In this document: positions 46,632 to 58,400 of the stretch, piece after piece
How the letters are laid out: every line of letters begins with the position of its first letter
Numbering within the stretch: the stretch's first letter is position 1
Assembly: GCA_021234155.1 (NCBI GenBank)
Contig: JAJEKV010000061.1
Coordinates: 7,859,013-7,923,012, forward strand
From: Isoetes taiwanensis
Taxonomy: Eukaryota > Streptophyta > Lycopodiopsida > Isoetales > Isoetaceae
Direction of reading: 5' to 3'
DNA length: 64,000 nucleotides
Position numbers and translations under genes: made by a program
Notes under the pieces: model-generated
Database searches by the model: none
What the model was told of the DNA's origin: nothing
Seen by the model: only the letters and a program-made list of their open reading frames with translations

Positions 46632-47110
46632 TGTTATGAACATGTTAAAATACATGGGGGCAAGGTAAACTAAACTATAATCACTAGCTATGCAAATAAA
46701 TCCCATGTTAATGGGTGAGGTGGCATGGCCCGATTGGGTGGGCAAGCCAACAGCCAACGGGCTGGGTTGTGGCGCAGGCAGCCTCCCGGATTTGGCTTCT
46801 GAGGCATCGAACAGATCCCAGGAGGGATCTAGAAGCAGGGAAGTTGATCGATTTGGCCAAATCGGCCCCTGGGTTTCAAGGGGAGCTCTTCATATTCCCG
46901 TTTCATGCCCTATATATAAAGCCCATATTTCCCAAAGAGGGCAGCAAACTATAAACCTTAGCCATTCTTGATCAATTCTGTAAGTGCCAACATCAATCTG
47001 AGTCTTAAGAGAGGATTGAAACACTGTGGAGAGATCAGGGATTCTGAGGGCAGAGGCGGAAGGTGTAGATCGATGTGCTTTGTAGCTTTCTGAAGTCAAG
47101 ATCCATTTCA
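46632..47110 (+). repeat. 5' LTR of the gypsy element
   Basis: 479 bp, TG...CA, paired with 48689-49169. A tatatataaagcc promoter-like box lies at about 46912. Confidence 0.92.
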
Positions 47111-47111
47111 T

Positions 47112-47124
47112 TGGTATCAGAGCC
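47112..47124 (+). promoter_or_regulatory. Gypsy primer-binding site
   Basis: TGGTATCAGAGCC complements the 3' end of initiator tRNA-Met and starts a base after the 5' LTR. Confidence 0.9.
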
Positions 47125-47189
47125 TGAGTTTGAGGCTGATATGGATAGTAGAGAATCTTAGGAAGAAGCTTCTTTACGAATTCCATAAT

Positions 47190-48452
47190 ATCCCGCAAGT
47201 AGGGCACGGAGGGAGAGTGGAAGACATACGAATTGGTTAAAAGACAATTCTTTTGGCCGGTATGAAACAAGATGTAAAATCTTATGTATCACAGTGCCAG
47301 GTATGTCAAGCGGTAAAAACAGATCATGGGAAAATGCCAGGATTATTACAACCGTTACCTATACCTTTGGAAAGGTGGGAATGCATAAGCATGGATTTCA
47401 TAGTTGCACTCCCACGATCCAATCGACACCACACCAAGTGCTAGTGATGGTCGATTGTCTGACAAAGTATGCAAAGTTCTTAGCATTACGAGGTGATGCT
47501 ACTGGACAGGATGTGGCCAAGGAGTACCTAAGGGTTGTGTACCCTATGTTTGGTCTGCCACGAAGAATTGTAAGCGACCGAGACTCTAAATTCACGGGGC
47601 ACTTTTGAAAAGATTTCATGAAGGGGCTAGGAGTAAGCCTCAGTATGAGTAGTGGAAATCACCCCCAAACTGATGGACAAACAGAATGAATTAACATGAT
47701 CCTGGAGGATATGTTAAGAAGTTTTGTGTTTGAAAAACAGTCCAAGTGGGAGGAATATTTGCCCTTTGTAGAGTTTGCTTACAACAATGCATACCACATA
47801 GGAACTAAAGTGAGCCCCTTTATGGCAATTAAGAACCCAAGATCATATACTGGGACTAATCAAGCCTTGAAAACTGATGCGGCTATCCATATGTTGGAAG
47901 ATATGCAAGCCATATTATATCAGTGTAGGGCAAACTTAAAGAAGGCTCAAGATTGAGCTAGACTAAATGCCAACAAACATTGTAGGGAGGTAACCTTCAA
48001 GGAAGGTGAGTGTGCATTCTTACAAATAGTTTATCCCTCGTCACTTAAGGTTAGGACCTTGAAGCCATTGGTCAAGGGAAAAATTCCCAAATTGACGCCC
48101 CGATATGCTGGACCCTTCAAAGTGTTAAAAAGGATCAATGAGACAGCATATGAGTTAGAGCTTCCGGATGGAATAGGAGTGCATCCTGTCTTCCATGTAA
48201 GCCAACTCAAGAAAGCGATATTGTCCACGGACAACGTAATTGCTCCAGCGACAATACCCCTAGCCCTTAGCTCAGAGTAACTCCTGAGGCGATTCTAGAC
48301 ACTCGCATTCAGAAGCTACGCAATAGAGATATTACGGAGTACTTGATCTTGTGGCGAGGTCAATCACTCTCGGAGGCCACATGGGAGAGTGAAGAGTACG
48401 TTCAGCAAAACCCTCATTTGATTCAAAATCCGTGGAGGCCACGAAAAGATTA
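47190..48452 (+). pseudogene. Gypsy integrase and chromodomain remnant
   Basis: It begins with the zinc-finger end (VGHGG, MAGMKQDVKSYVSQCQVCQ). The core follows: ISMDFIVALP with the first Asp, VDCLTKYAKFLAL, FGLPRRIVSDRDSKFTGHF with the second Asp, and NHPQTDGQTE with the catalytic Glu. The GPFKV-like C-terminal domain follows (LTPRYAGPFKVLKRINETAY, HPVFHVSQLKKA). A chromodomain-like end reads TEYLILWRGQSLSEATWES (about 48337-48390). A frameshift near 47440 and several stops show it is dead. The chromodomain marks a chromovirus lineage, which targets chromatin marks in plants. Confidence 0.88.
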
Positions 48453-48688
48453 GTTGAGTCAATATGAGGTTAGTTACCTAGTACAATAAAATATGGGCTT
48501 GCATCAGGGATGGCAAGTAGGGACGTCCGCAAACTATGAGCTATGAAACCATGGTCACGAGGTGACCTAGGGAACGTGTTTTCGAAGGGACTAGATGACG
48601 AAACCATGGTCACGAGGTGACCCAGGGAATGGGTTTTGAAATATACTCCCACAATCCTTGGGGACCAAGGATTTGAAAGGGGGATGTA

Positions 48689-49169
48689 TGTTATGAACAT
48701 GTTAAAATACATGGGGCCAAGATAAACTAATTTAAAATCGATAGCTATGCAAATAAATCCCTTGTTAATGGGTGAGGTGGCATAGCCCGATTGGATGGGC
48801 AAGCCAACAACTAAAGGGCTGGGCTATGGCGCAGGCAGCCTCCCGGATCTGCCTTCTGAGGCATCGAACAGATCCCAAGAGGGATCTAGAAGCAGGGAAG
48901 CTGATCGATTTGGCTAAATCGGCCCCTGGGCTTCAAGGGAAGCTCTTCATATTCCCGTTTCATGCCTTGTATATAAAGCCCATATTTTCCAAAGGGGGCA
49001 GCAGACTGTAAACCTTAGCCATTCTTGATAATTTCTGTAAGCGCCAGCATCAATCTGAGTCTTCAGGGAGGACTGAAACATTGTGGGAGGGATCAGGGAT
49101 TCCGAGGGCAGAGGCGAAAGGTGTAGATTGATGCGCTTTGTAGCTTCTCTAAAGCCAAGATCCATTTCA
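48689..49169 (+). repeat. 3' LTR of the gypsy element
   Basis: 481 bp, TG...CA, similar to 46632-47110 with scattered substitutions and small indels. This is consistent with moderate age and insertion after the copia host. Confidence 0.92.
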
Positions 49170-49329
49170 AAAATAAAGGGGAAGTCAATACAGATACTGC
49201 TGAGACAGGTTCATTTGACAATGCAGAACACCAATAAGACAAGAAGAAAAGAAGGACAGAGGTAGAAAAACTAAACGGAAACATTGAATTAGATCCAGAT
49301 TTGTATGACATAATGGATCATGGCAGTGT

Positions 49330-50090
49330 CGCATAATGAAGAACTGGATATATATCAGATTATGGCCGTACTTGATCCTGACATACCAGTCTTATGAAGA
49401 AGCTATGAATTCAAAATATGCAAAACAATGGGAAGATGCAATGATTGAAGAACTGTCAGCATTCAAAAGGACTCAGACATATGATGTGGTTAAACAACCT
49501 GAAGGGAAAAATGTTATAAGAAGCAAATGGTTGTACAAAATTAAAAGGGGCATTAATGGTGAGGAAAAGTTCAAAGCAAGATAGATTGCACAAGGATATA
49601 GTCACCTATAATGAAATTAACAAGCATAAGAATTCTCATGGCATTTGCTAATGCACACAACTTGGATATACACCACATGGATGTAAGCACAACATTTTTA
49701 AATGCTGAATTAAATGATGATGTCTATATGAGGCAAGTTCCAGGATTCGAAATTCAGGAGGAAGGAACCTTGCAGTGTATGGTCTCAAACAATCTCCCAA
49801 GATGTGGTATCAATGCATAGATAAATATCTTCTAGATCAAGGATTTATCAAATTTCTGAATGATGGGAATCTATACATACTTAGCAAGGGAAGTCAGTTC
49901 TGCATATTAGCCTTGTATGTAGATGACAATATCTTAGTACCAAGTGACATTGAAATGCTTAACAAATGTAAACAAATTCTGACCAGAAAGTTCAAAATGA
50001 CAGATCTAGGAAAAATTAAGAAATTCTTGGGCATCGAAGTGTCAAGAGATAGAGACAATAGCATATTGAAAATTACTCAATCGAGTAATA
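49330..50090 (+). pseudogene. Copia reverse transcriptase, N-terminal and palm region
   Basis: It contains SYEEAMNSKYAKQWEDAM, KNVIRSKWLYKIKRG, then after a frameshift HHMDVSTTFLNAELNDDVYM (catalytic Asp), MYGLKQSPKMWYQ and LYVDD (49913-49927; the YVDD catalytic pair), followed by DLGKIKKFLGIEVSRD. These match Ty1/copia RVT_2. The frame stops at the 11-kb DNA transposon and resumes at 61136 as NIEGMLKRFNMHDCN. Confidence 0.9.
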
Positions 50091-50362
50091 AAGCAGAGTT
50101 TCATTAAAGTTGGAAATTTCGTGATTCCATTTTCGCTCGAAATGAAATTGTTCGTTGTTTTTTCACACATTCAGCAATCAAATCTGTGCTATTTACTTAA
50201 AAATGCACAAGGATTAGCCCGAAAACCGCTCTATTTCACACGAAATGGGGCGGAAATCGACGGTCAAAACAACCTGGTTGCGCCATTTGAATAAAAATTG
50301 TGGAAAAAAATCAATAAAGTCGCTGCATTTGAAGTGAATCATAAGGACAATACACGGGAAAA

Positions 50363-50436
50363 AGCAAACAAATAGCGCGGCCGCGCAGTCTGTTGCAATA
50401 TATTCATATTGCAAATGGCGCTGCTGCGCTATTTGC
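50363..50436. repeat. AAATGGCGC palindrome pair downstream of the methylase-like gene
   Basis: CAAATAGCGCGGCCGCGCAG near 50368 and CAAATGGCGCTGCTGCGCTATTTG-type palindrome at 50412-50435. They belong to the same family as those in 52.2, 53.9-54.5 and 55.7 kb. Confidence 0.88.
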
Positions 50437-50799
50437 TTTACAAGTAAGATATACAAAAGGGGCAAATACATTAAGATCGTATGTGTCATCAGTATTCAAA
50501 AGATTAATCAGTACAGTAATCATCAATACCACAGAGGTAAATCTTATATACAAGTATGATATGCAAATCAGTTTTCAATATTCATCACCAAAAACATTAT
50601 CATCTACTTTATCAATATCATCCGGGTTAATCTTACTTCGGTCAATCTGCGTTTCGGGATCTTGTACCACTTTTTCCCCGGATCCTGTGGCCTCTCCTGC
50701 ACCAGCCTGTGACCCATCTCCTCCACCACCATGTGATGTCTCTTCTCCACCACCATGTGATGTCTCTCCCGCTTAGAGGTGTCCGGTGCCAAAACCTTA

Positions 50800-51470
50800 C
50801 GAGTCCATGGTCTTTGGATCAAGCAAGGGATTAATGACGTTGTCAATTCTTCCAAGAATCCCTAGCATACATTGGATCTTTTTTCCATCATGCTCATAGG
50901 CCACACTACTCCTTTTTAACTGCAATGATGCCCTAGCAAAAGCCCCACCAGAAAAAAAGTCCAGAACAAAGTTACCTGGAGGGCAGAGCTTATCGACATG
51001 GTATGCTGTTGTAGCAGGACCAACCTGCTTGTGAACCAAGTATTCCCCTTCCATACCTTGCCAACTGTATTTGAACATGTCCCTCGGGGCTTGGTAGCCG
51101 ATTCTACGGCTCGGCACCTGCGCATCTTTATGGGTCTTAGGAACTTGGTGCTTTCGGGGATGTTCACCATAAAACACGAGATCCGGTGTTCATCAGGCTG
51201 TGCTTGGGCTGAGATCCTGGTGGCTAGAACCACAGCTGTTGGCTCTTTTATGCCACCACCTGGTGCCCACCCACTTTCCTCTTCGTACATGCCTAAGTAA
51301 ACTCTAGATCTGGATTCTAGTCTCTCCAGGGCAGTGCAGAAGAGACTCGTATGTTCCGGCTTAGCAAAACATATTACCCAGTATGTCTCAACGTCTGTCA
51401 TCTTAGAAGCGGCATCAAAGAATTTGGCGAGTGGCGGGATCCCAAATCGAGTAATTTGCTCCTAGCATCC
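50800..51470 (-). other. DNA methyltransferase-like domain segment
   Basis: Starting from a probable acceptor (ggatgctag) at about 51462, the frame gives IPPLAKFFDAASKMTDVETY, WVICFAKPEHTSLFCTALER, then EPTAVVLATRIS, IPESTKFLRPIKMRR, a frameshift near 51085, and PPGNFVLDFFSGGAFARA with SVAYEHDGKK. The spacing and order (catalytic half, variable half, then FxGxG-like SAM-binding loop) follow beta-class amino-MTases. Confidence 0.6.
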
Positions 51471-52192
51471 AAGCAGATCATCTTTGGCAAAAAGACGATC
51501 CGATCTGGACAATCCCATCACTAGAAACGCACTCCACAAAAAATCTTTTGAACTCGCTGCCGGCCTCAGCGGCTTTAGAATCTTACGGATGGATCTGGGC
51601 CTAATGAGAAGGGCACATTACCATGGACGCCCTCTTTTCAATTATTCGTCCCGAGACCCACTTATTATGCACCACACCCCCACGATAGGAGGGTTGAGTC
51701 CGGGAATCTGTCGGACACCTTTCTCAAGTCCTCGAACTTTTCGTACTTGATTCCAAGTTCATCATGGATGTAGTTGAGAATCTCCTTCTTCATGTAGGCA
51801 AGAATCCTCAAGTTCGGGCTCTCGCCTTGAAAAATTATCACCCTTGTAATCCGATGTGACCTTAACGTAAATGTCCCCCGGGATGGCTTCCCACGGAGGA
51901 CAGATTCTGCGATCTTTCGTAATCCAGGCCTCTCATGCATCTGAGGTAGTTCTCGCTAAAATAGTCCTTATCCTTTGCCCAATTGACTGCTATTTGTTGG
52001 CCCTTGTTATCTTTCAGCTCCCCCTTTTTCCATTTATTCCACATTTGGCTTAAAGAGAGCGTAAATGTCGCCCGGCATGAAAACGAACTGTTGACATCCT
52101 TGGCATGCTTTCCCTCGAGAATCTTGTCAACCATTTCAAGGTAATGCTGAAAGGGCAAACCAAATATGTTAGAGCTTGAATGCAAAGCGATT

Positions 52193-52283
52193 GTCAAATG
52201 GCGCCGCCAAGCGCCATTTTGGCATCAAATGGCGCAATGGCCGCTTATTTGACCTCAAATGGCGAAAGTGGCGCCATTTGGCT
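52193..52283. repeat. Three AAATGGCGC palindromes in an intron of the methylase-like gene
   Basis: CAAATGGCGC...GCGCCATTTTG at 52196-52222, CAAATGGCGC...CGCTTATTTG at 52226-52251 and CAAATGGCG...GGCGCCATTTG at 52256-52280 lie head to tail between two putative exons (ending 52307 and starting 52146). Confidence 0.92.
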
Positions 52284-52489
52284 CATCTGATGGTACATAC
52301 CTTGTATTAAATTCGCTTCTTGATTGGCCTTTTCTGCTGGTGCTGGCTTGCCGCACTCCTGGTATTGCCTACGCGGGTGGTGTATCTGATCTGCGTAGGG
52401 TTCCTTAAACACTGTCCTGGCTCATTGACATCCACACTGAGCTGAAGAAGGTCCAAGTCACTCAATGCTCCAGAAAGAACTCTGCACAT

Positions 52490-52790
52490 TCTATAAGTGT
52501 AAATCTTCATGAGTTCTATTTCGCATCTTAAATCCCCAACCGACACCACGTACATGCCGGGAGGAGCGAGTAAATGGTTGCCATTGATAATGTAGAACCT
52601 CATACCAGCCAGGTCTGATTCTTGCGACCAAGGTACTAACCGCCCAGATCGGATCAAAGGGCACCACATCTGCCGGCGTGAAGACTGGATGGGGATCTTC
52701 AGCAAATGACTTGCACAGTTTCCTAACATGTTCAAGATTTACAACTCGTGCTGTCATGTTAGGAGGTGCCTCTTCCATATCCCAGATGGA
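52490..52790 (-). other. ParB/sulfiredoxin-like domain segment
   Basis: The segment reads MTARVVNLEHVRKLCKSFAE, FTPADVVPFDP, then in the next frame GMRFYIINGNHLLAPPG. ParB-type domains end in a strand with (Y/I)xxxxGNHRxxA; here Arg after GNH is replaced by Leu. In bacteria and phages this domain is often fused ahead of a DNA methylase, matching the order here. Confidence 0.55.
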
Positions 52791-53889
52791 TATTTTTCTT
52801 ACATATGTCACACCTAGAGGAAACATGTGACCGTGCTGCTGTATTTTTTTTAGAGTTTCTTCTGCCAACTCCTCCTCGGTATCACGGTCCATCTTCAACT
52901 CCGAGGGCACCTCCAGACTTTCCATTTTCCTCTGCTTTCTGACCCTCATCTCCTTCTTTGTTTCCCTCCTCCTTTTATGCGGAATGCTTTCAGCCGTCGA
53001 TCCAGCGCCTTTACCTCTCAAATGTGGAGAGGATTTAGTATCACTAATGGTTCTCTCGAATCCTCGCTTTATCCAGGGGACTTGATAGGAGAACCGATCC
53101 CGATAGGAGGAGACTTGGGAGTGACTTGGGAGGAGACACCGGGATTTTCTCGCCGTCTTTCTTTTGATTCTCTTCCTCATGCTCCGCCCCTTCCATTTGG
53201 ACTTCCTTTGGTTTGCCTTTTTCTTCCCTTGGCTTGGCTTGCCTAAGGTTTGGCTTGGCTTGCCTTGGCTTTTTCCTTGAAATCTCCTGTCGAAGCCAAG
53301 TGCTGTCCATTAGAGCAGGCATATTACAAGAGGTCTTGGCTCTGACAATATGTGACACTGAGTTCTTTGATCCGTCCATAGCTGAACGGAGAATGCCAAA
53401 TCCTCTAAGTAGCTCGACCGTGCCATTAATAGCATTTTGCCTCTTTGCTTTTCATTATGAAGGCAACGGCCGACCTTTTCTTTTGGCAGAGACTGTCTGG
53501 TCCTTGATGATGGATTCCATCATATGTGGATCGTAAAACTGCCAGTCCATGCAGTACAGATCAATGCTGCAATTCACGGGATCCTCCACTGTGCAACCAA
53601 GGAAGTCTAATCTTCCTGCTTTTTACCTCCGCATGTTGACAATGATGCCAAGCCGCATCCTGGCGTCTTGTTCACCACTTTCGACTTTGTGAGGAGGCAA
53701 ATTTCTCTCCTCTTGTCCCCTTTGTGGGGTCGACCCCCTTCCTCCAAGGGAATTGCCCCGACAATTTCCATGCACCATGGCCTTCCAGCCATGACCCGCG
53801 GTCTTCTCCGTCACAGCGTTTTGGGCCTTGGACAACGGCGCACAAGAAAACAACAAATCAACATTCAAATCATGAAACCCAAACCCAAC

Positions 53890-54510
53890 CCACTCGCCAT
53901 TTGCATGGAAATGGCGCCATGCTGCGCCATTTGCCGGTCGAGAAATGGCGCTAGGCGCGCCATCCATGCAAATGGCGGCAGCTGCGCCATTTCTCGGCAA
54001 ATGGCGCGGGTAAATCTATTTTCGATACAAATAGGATAAATTGGCCATTTCCATGCAAATGGCGTCGCTGCGCCATTTCTCGACCGGGCGGTCGGGAATC
54101 TACGGCCAGCCAACAATCCGCAGTGTACCTCCTATTCCGCGCGTCACGAAGTCGAGGCATTCTCGGCCAGCGAAGTCGATAATAAGGCACGTACTTTCTA
54201 GATTGTTGGCAAGTCGAGGGAGAGGCGACTAGCCGATTGGAGAAATGGCACATTGGCGCCATTTGCATGGAAAATGGCAAAGTGGCTCATTTACATTACA
54301 CTACATCTGATCTAAACAAACTACAAAAGTAACACATCCCAAAAAAATGGCGCGTCCGTGATATTTCTTTCAGACGGAACCACAAAAACTCACTATCCTA
54401 GACACCTGGCTACATGAAACGGCGCGGTCGCGCTATTTCTTTCTCGGGAAAAAACGTAAAACTCACTATCCTAGACACTGGCTACATGAAGCAAGCCATG
54501 GTCGCGGTAT
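53890..54510. repeat. Cluster of AAATGGCGC palindromes upstream of the methylase-like gene
   Basis: At least six copies or half-copies are present (for example gaaatggcgccatgctgcgc near 53908, caaatggcggcagctgcgcc near 53970, caaatggcgtcgctgcgcca near 54055, aaaatggcgcgtccgtgata near 54344, gaaacggcgcggtcgcgcta near 54418). They decay progressively away from the gene. Confidence 0.88.
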
Positions 54511-55411
54511 TTCAATACCCATGACGAAAAACAGGTTAAAAACAATCGAACTAACTCAACCCGACGCCATCAGATATGTAATCGCACAGGGGACCGTAGA
54601 AATTCTACTCCACCTTTTTTCCTCGAGCTCCCGGATCAACAGGCGCTACTCGAAGGCGCTAGAGAGAGAAACACGAAGGCGCTAGAGAGAGAAAGCTAAG
54701 GCGCTAGAGAGAGAAGGCGTATATACTGGCCATTGGGCGCTGGGCGAAGGCGCTTTATATCGGCGGATGAAATGAAATGAAAGAAATGAAATGAGAGAAA
54801 ATAAACCCGGGCCAAATTAATGGCGCCGACAGATTTGGCCCACAGTCCGTCCCCTCGCCAGCCCCTTCCGGTCCCCGGTCACTTGAATTTTAAATTTTGA
54901 ATTTGAATTTCCGCCCGTCCGCCAATTGAATTCTAAAATTTGAATTCCACTGCTTCGCCACTAGAATTTTAAAATTTGAATTCCCGCCACTTTTCAAGAT
55001 ATATTGTGCCACCCCTCGCCTCAAAGCCGCTTATAAAATCTGCGGGTACAGATATGGTAAACGAAGGCGCTTTCGTCCTCAGATTAGCGGGTTGCATTTT
55101 ACGCTCCCGTCCCTCGCTTCAACATCCGAGGTACTTTGTGCCTTAGAGGACTTGGCGCCAAGTCGGCGTCTATTCCGCCTTAGGCATTGGTTGTGAAGCG
55201 CTTCGAGGGCGCTACCAGCGGTTGTAGGCGCTTTAGTTGGTTGCGTGAAGCCGGTTGGTTAGCGCGCTTCTTCATTTCATACGGCTTCTTCATTTCATAG
55301 CCCGCGCTTCACTTGGTTGCGCTTCTTCATTTCATAGCGGTAGCTTCTTCATTTCATAGCGCTTCCTCTATTTTGAAGGCCTACTTGATTCAAGGCTCTT
55401 CCCTTCTTTCA
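54010..55411. promoter_or_regulatory. Shared upstream region between divergent transposon genes
   Basis: About 1.4 kb separates the leftward methylase-like gene from the rightward DUF7869-type gene. It includes repeated aggcgctagagagagaa at 54645-54718, repeated words around gaattttaaaatttgaattc at 54885-54985, and a run of gcttcttcatttcata repeats at 55265-55365 just before the start of the rightward gene. A bidirectional promoter is inferred from position only. Confidence 0.5.
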
Positions 55412-58400
55412 ATGGCGCGATTCTCGATCTACAATGATCCCAAGGTTAGTGATTACTGTTTTTTAGTTTAAGCGTGCAATTTCTCCTATAAGTGCGAATA
55501 ATGTTTCTACCACAGAGTGTCAGAGTAAACTGTAACAATCCGGGAAATAATCTGAGTAGTGTTGTAATAACCGCAAAGATGTCTGTAACAATCGTAATAA
55601 TCTTGTAGTCCGTAGTAATCTCTACTAATGTGTATCTGTAATCTTGATGTCTGTTGTATCCCGTGAAGTTATATGTAGTAAATCGTAGTAACTGCATCGT
55701 GTAACTGGCTGTCCTAAGTTTTCTGCTTTGTTCCTAAAGCCAAATGGCGCTGGTGCGCCATTAAATCAAATAGCGCAGCCGCGCCATTTGTCTCCAAATA
55801 AGCAGCCGTATTTGTTTACTCAAATGGCGCGGCTGCGCTATTTTGTGGCAAATGGCGCGGCTGTGCTATTTGAACAAATGGCGCATCCACGCCATTTGCC
55901 CGCTTTTTTATGAATATTTTATGATCATTTCCGCGGGGTTTCTAACAATGTGTGTGTCATTGCATGCTTGCGGGGAAAGGACCTTCGCAGAACTTCCTAC
56001 GTGGGGACGTGGTTGTTGCTAGGGGGCATGAACTGCATAGAGGGCACCTACATGGAAAGAGCATTGACTACTTTAAGAACGTCGTCGTGGAGGTTACTGA
56101 AGCCATAATTCCATCCCATGTGCTTCCCATTCCATGTGCAGGTGCGGATAACGTTGCTGAAGCCGTAGGCACATTTATCGAATGGCCTAGACGTGACGTG
56201 AGAATCTGTCCAGATGCTTCACCTGTATCATCATCTGAGACGAAACCCCCAACCTGCCTAGTAGTTCCTCTACATCGTCATCACCCAGTTCTCCTTCATC
56301 TCAGCCAATGAGCAACACGGAGAACTTGGTGAACTTATGCAGTGACAATGTTGTTGTTGGCAGAGGTCATTGGCTGAATAGAAGTAGCATCCATGGGAAG
56401 GATGTGGATGCACAGAACGTGGTTGTGCAAGTTACCGAGGCTGTGGTGCCAACTCAGGTGCTTCCGATTGCATGTGCGGGTGCAGATAATATTGCAGAGG
56501 CTGTGGGCACATTCATCGAATGGCCTCGAAGCGATATACGTTTTCATGGCATTGATGCAGCCCATGATGAGACACCAAGATCAGACATGGGGACACCTAC
56601 CTCATACAACTCATACATAGAATCTGTGGAGGCGAGATCGATGCGAGATGAAGAGATTGATCCATCAATGGATTTAGCTACTTTCGGTTTTCTTTCGAGA
56701 ATACCATCGATGATGATGAGCCACCACCTAGTTACTCAAGAACGAGAACTCTTGGAAATGCAGTGCCATATTCTCCATTCTTGTACTAGAACTAAACATG
56801 CGTAAGCTATAATTCTATTCAGTGATCCTCAGGATGCTGTTGATGATGAATTCTTAGGAGACACAAAGGTTGGCCTTTGTGTTGGAAAGGTGCTTCCAGA
56901 ACTAATGAAAGAGGATCTGAGATGTCATGCTTGTGCAGAAAGGCCAAGTGAGAATGCACTTGTTCGGTGGGAAAATAGCGATGTGATGCTGCTGGATGGA
57001 AGGACTGTCTCACAACATCTGCAAGCTCGAGAAGCTAAAGAAAATGAGGATATAGAGCTTGAATCATTTGAGGACAACATTCAGGCTCAATTCAAACGAA
57101 AGAAGAAGTATACTTACACACATAGGATTCCAAGAGAGCCCAAGGGAAAAAGCAAAGAGGAAAGGCTATGCTCTACGACTTCAATCAATAAGTTCATGAA
57201 GTCAAGCTGCTGCAAAAATACTTGCAACAAGAAACTTACCAAGCATCAAGTACGTGAATTAAGAAAAGAATTTTTATCCCAACCATACAATGCAAGGGTT
57301 ACGTTTTTTTTTTTTGGCGTCCGAGTGTGACTTACAATGGAGAAGGAGAGGACAGGATAGTGCTCAAGGGGATAGAATTGCAATGCATTTTGGGTGGCGA
57401 TGGCTTTAGGTATCGGTCGACCAACATTTTACAATTGGAGAAACAGATTTGAAGCAGGTGCAAAGGTAGCTGAACATGGTAATACTGGCTCTAAGAAGCC
57501 TAGATCCACTACACTGGCCACCGAATGTGTGCTAGACAGATTCATTCAGGAGAATGCTGAAAGTATTCCCCATAGGAGCAAAAGAGGTAGAGATGATGTA
57601 AGAGAAAACGTCACATAAGCTTCCTTCCATTCTTAATAAGAAGCTTATACATAAAGAAGTTGGTGCAAATCGTTGAAGAGCTTACGGGGAACAATCTGTA
57701 GCCTTGAACTCTTTTTATAGTATATGGAAAAGGGAATTTCCGGATGTTAGCATTGCAAAAATACAGACCTTCTCTAAATGCAACATCTGCGTGGTAATCA
57801 AGCAAAAGCTGGAAAAAACAAAAGATACAAGAGAGAGACGAAATCTTGCAATTCAACGTCGGGCTCATATGTTAGAGCAACGTTCTTGCAGAAGTCAATA
57901 TTGGCATTGTGGAGCATTGTCACAGCGGTCTCCAGAAAATCATCTATGTATAATACATGATAAGATGGATCAGGTTAAGACTTTAGTGCCTAGAAGTCAT
58001 CATCTAGCAAAATCTGTATGGAGAGGTGATCGCTTGAAGAGCAGTTTGACAGGAGCTCTGACTCATGGGCATGGTGGTCGTGCCTATGGTCATTTCTCAC
58101 TTGATTTATGGAAAGATGATTCAAACTTCCACATTGGTTCACTTTCTAGGATATTGCATAACTTGGAATTGGTACAAGAGGACAAGATAGGTGACTTATG
58201 TGGAAGTAAGCCTGCAGATTGCAAATGGATGCAAGCAGTCAAGGATACCAATCCTTTGAAGAACAAACTTGCTTCTATGGCAGAAGTATTGCCAAATGCT
58301 TCAACTACAACGAATCCTGAGGTGTTCAACCCTCTCCCCCGAAATCTCTATTTGCAACTTGATAATGCATCAGGGCAAAACAAAAATTTATTTGACTTGG

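Larger units (their letters stand above)
46632..49169 (+). mobile_element. Internally deleted Ty3/gypsy chromovirus
   Basis: The LTRs are 46632-47110 and 48689-49169, both starting TGTTATGAACATG and ending TCCATTTCA, with near-TSDs caaat and aaaat. A perfect PBS TGGTATCAGAGCC follows the 5' LTR and a purine tract gaaagggggatg precedes the 3' LTR. The interior of about 1.6 kb keeps only the integrase and chromodomain region, so gag, protease, RT and RNase H were deleted. It lies in the copia spacer between integrase and RT in the same orientation. Confidence 0.9.
50575..54000 (-). pseudogene. ParB-like/DNA amino-methyltransferase-like fusion, decayed
   Basis: A leftward multi-exon gene. From N to C it shows a basic Lys/Glu-rich region (KRKGRP near 53480, RRRETKKEMRVRKQRK near 52960), then a ParB/sulfiredoxin-like stretch (VVNLEHVRKLCKSF, FTPADVVPFDP and, after a frameshift, FYIINGNHLLA at 52574-52594). 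An exon from 52146 follows (HYLEMVDKILEGKHAK). The last part is methylase-like: PPLAKFFDAASKMTD, TYWVICFAKPEHTS, a TRD-like segment, and GNFVLDFFSGGAFARASLQL (motif I, near 50944-50967) with YEHD (motif II). Motif I at the C-terminus fits beta-class N6-adenine/N4-cytosine enzymes. The DPPY-type catalytic motif is not cleanly readable, lying near a frameshift at about 51435. A Gly/His-rich acidic tail ends at a TGA at 50575-50577. Several frameshifts and stops make it non-functional. Confidence 0.65.

Noticed and set aside
50393-50776. Plus-strand 127-codon frame in the 11-kb transposon ending in Pro/Ser/Cys repeats
   Set aside because: It is the antisense of the Gly/His-rich acidic tail of the minus-strand methylase-like gene.
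52977-53536. Plus-strand frames of 89 and 107 codons
   Set aside because: Shadows of the Lys/Glu-rich minus-strand exons; composition is explained by the opposite strand.
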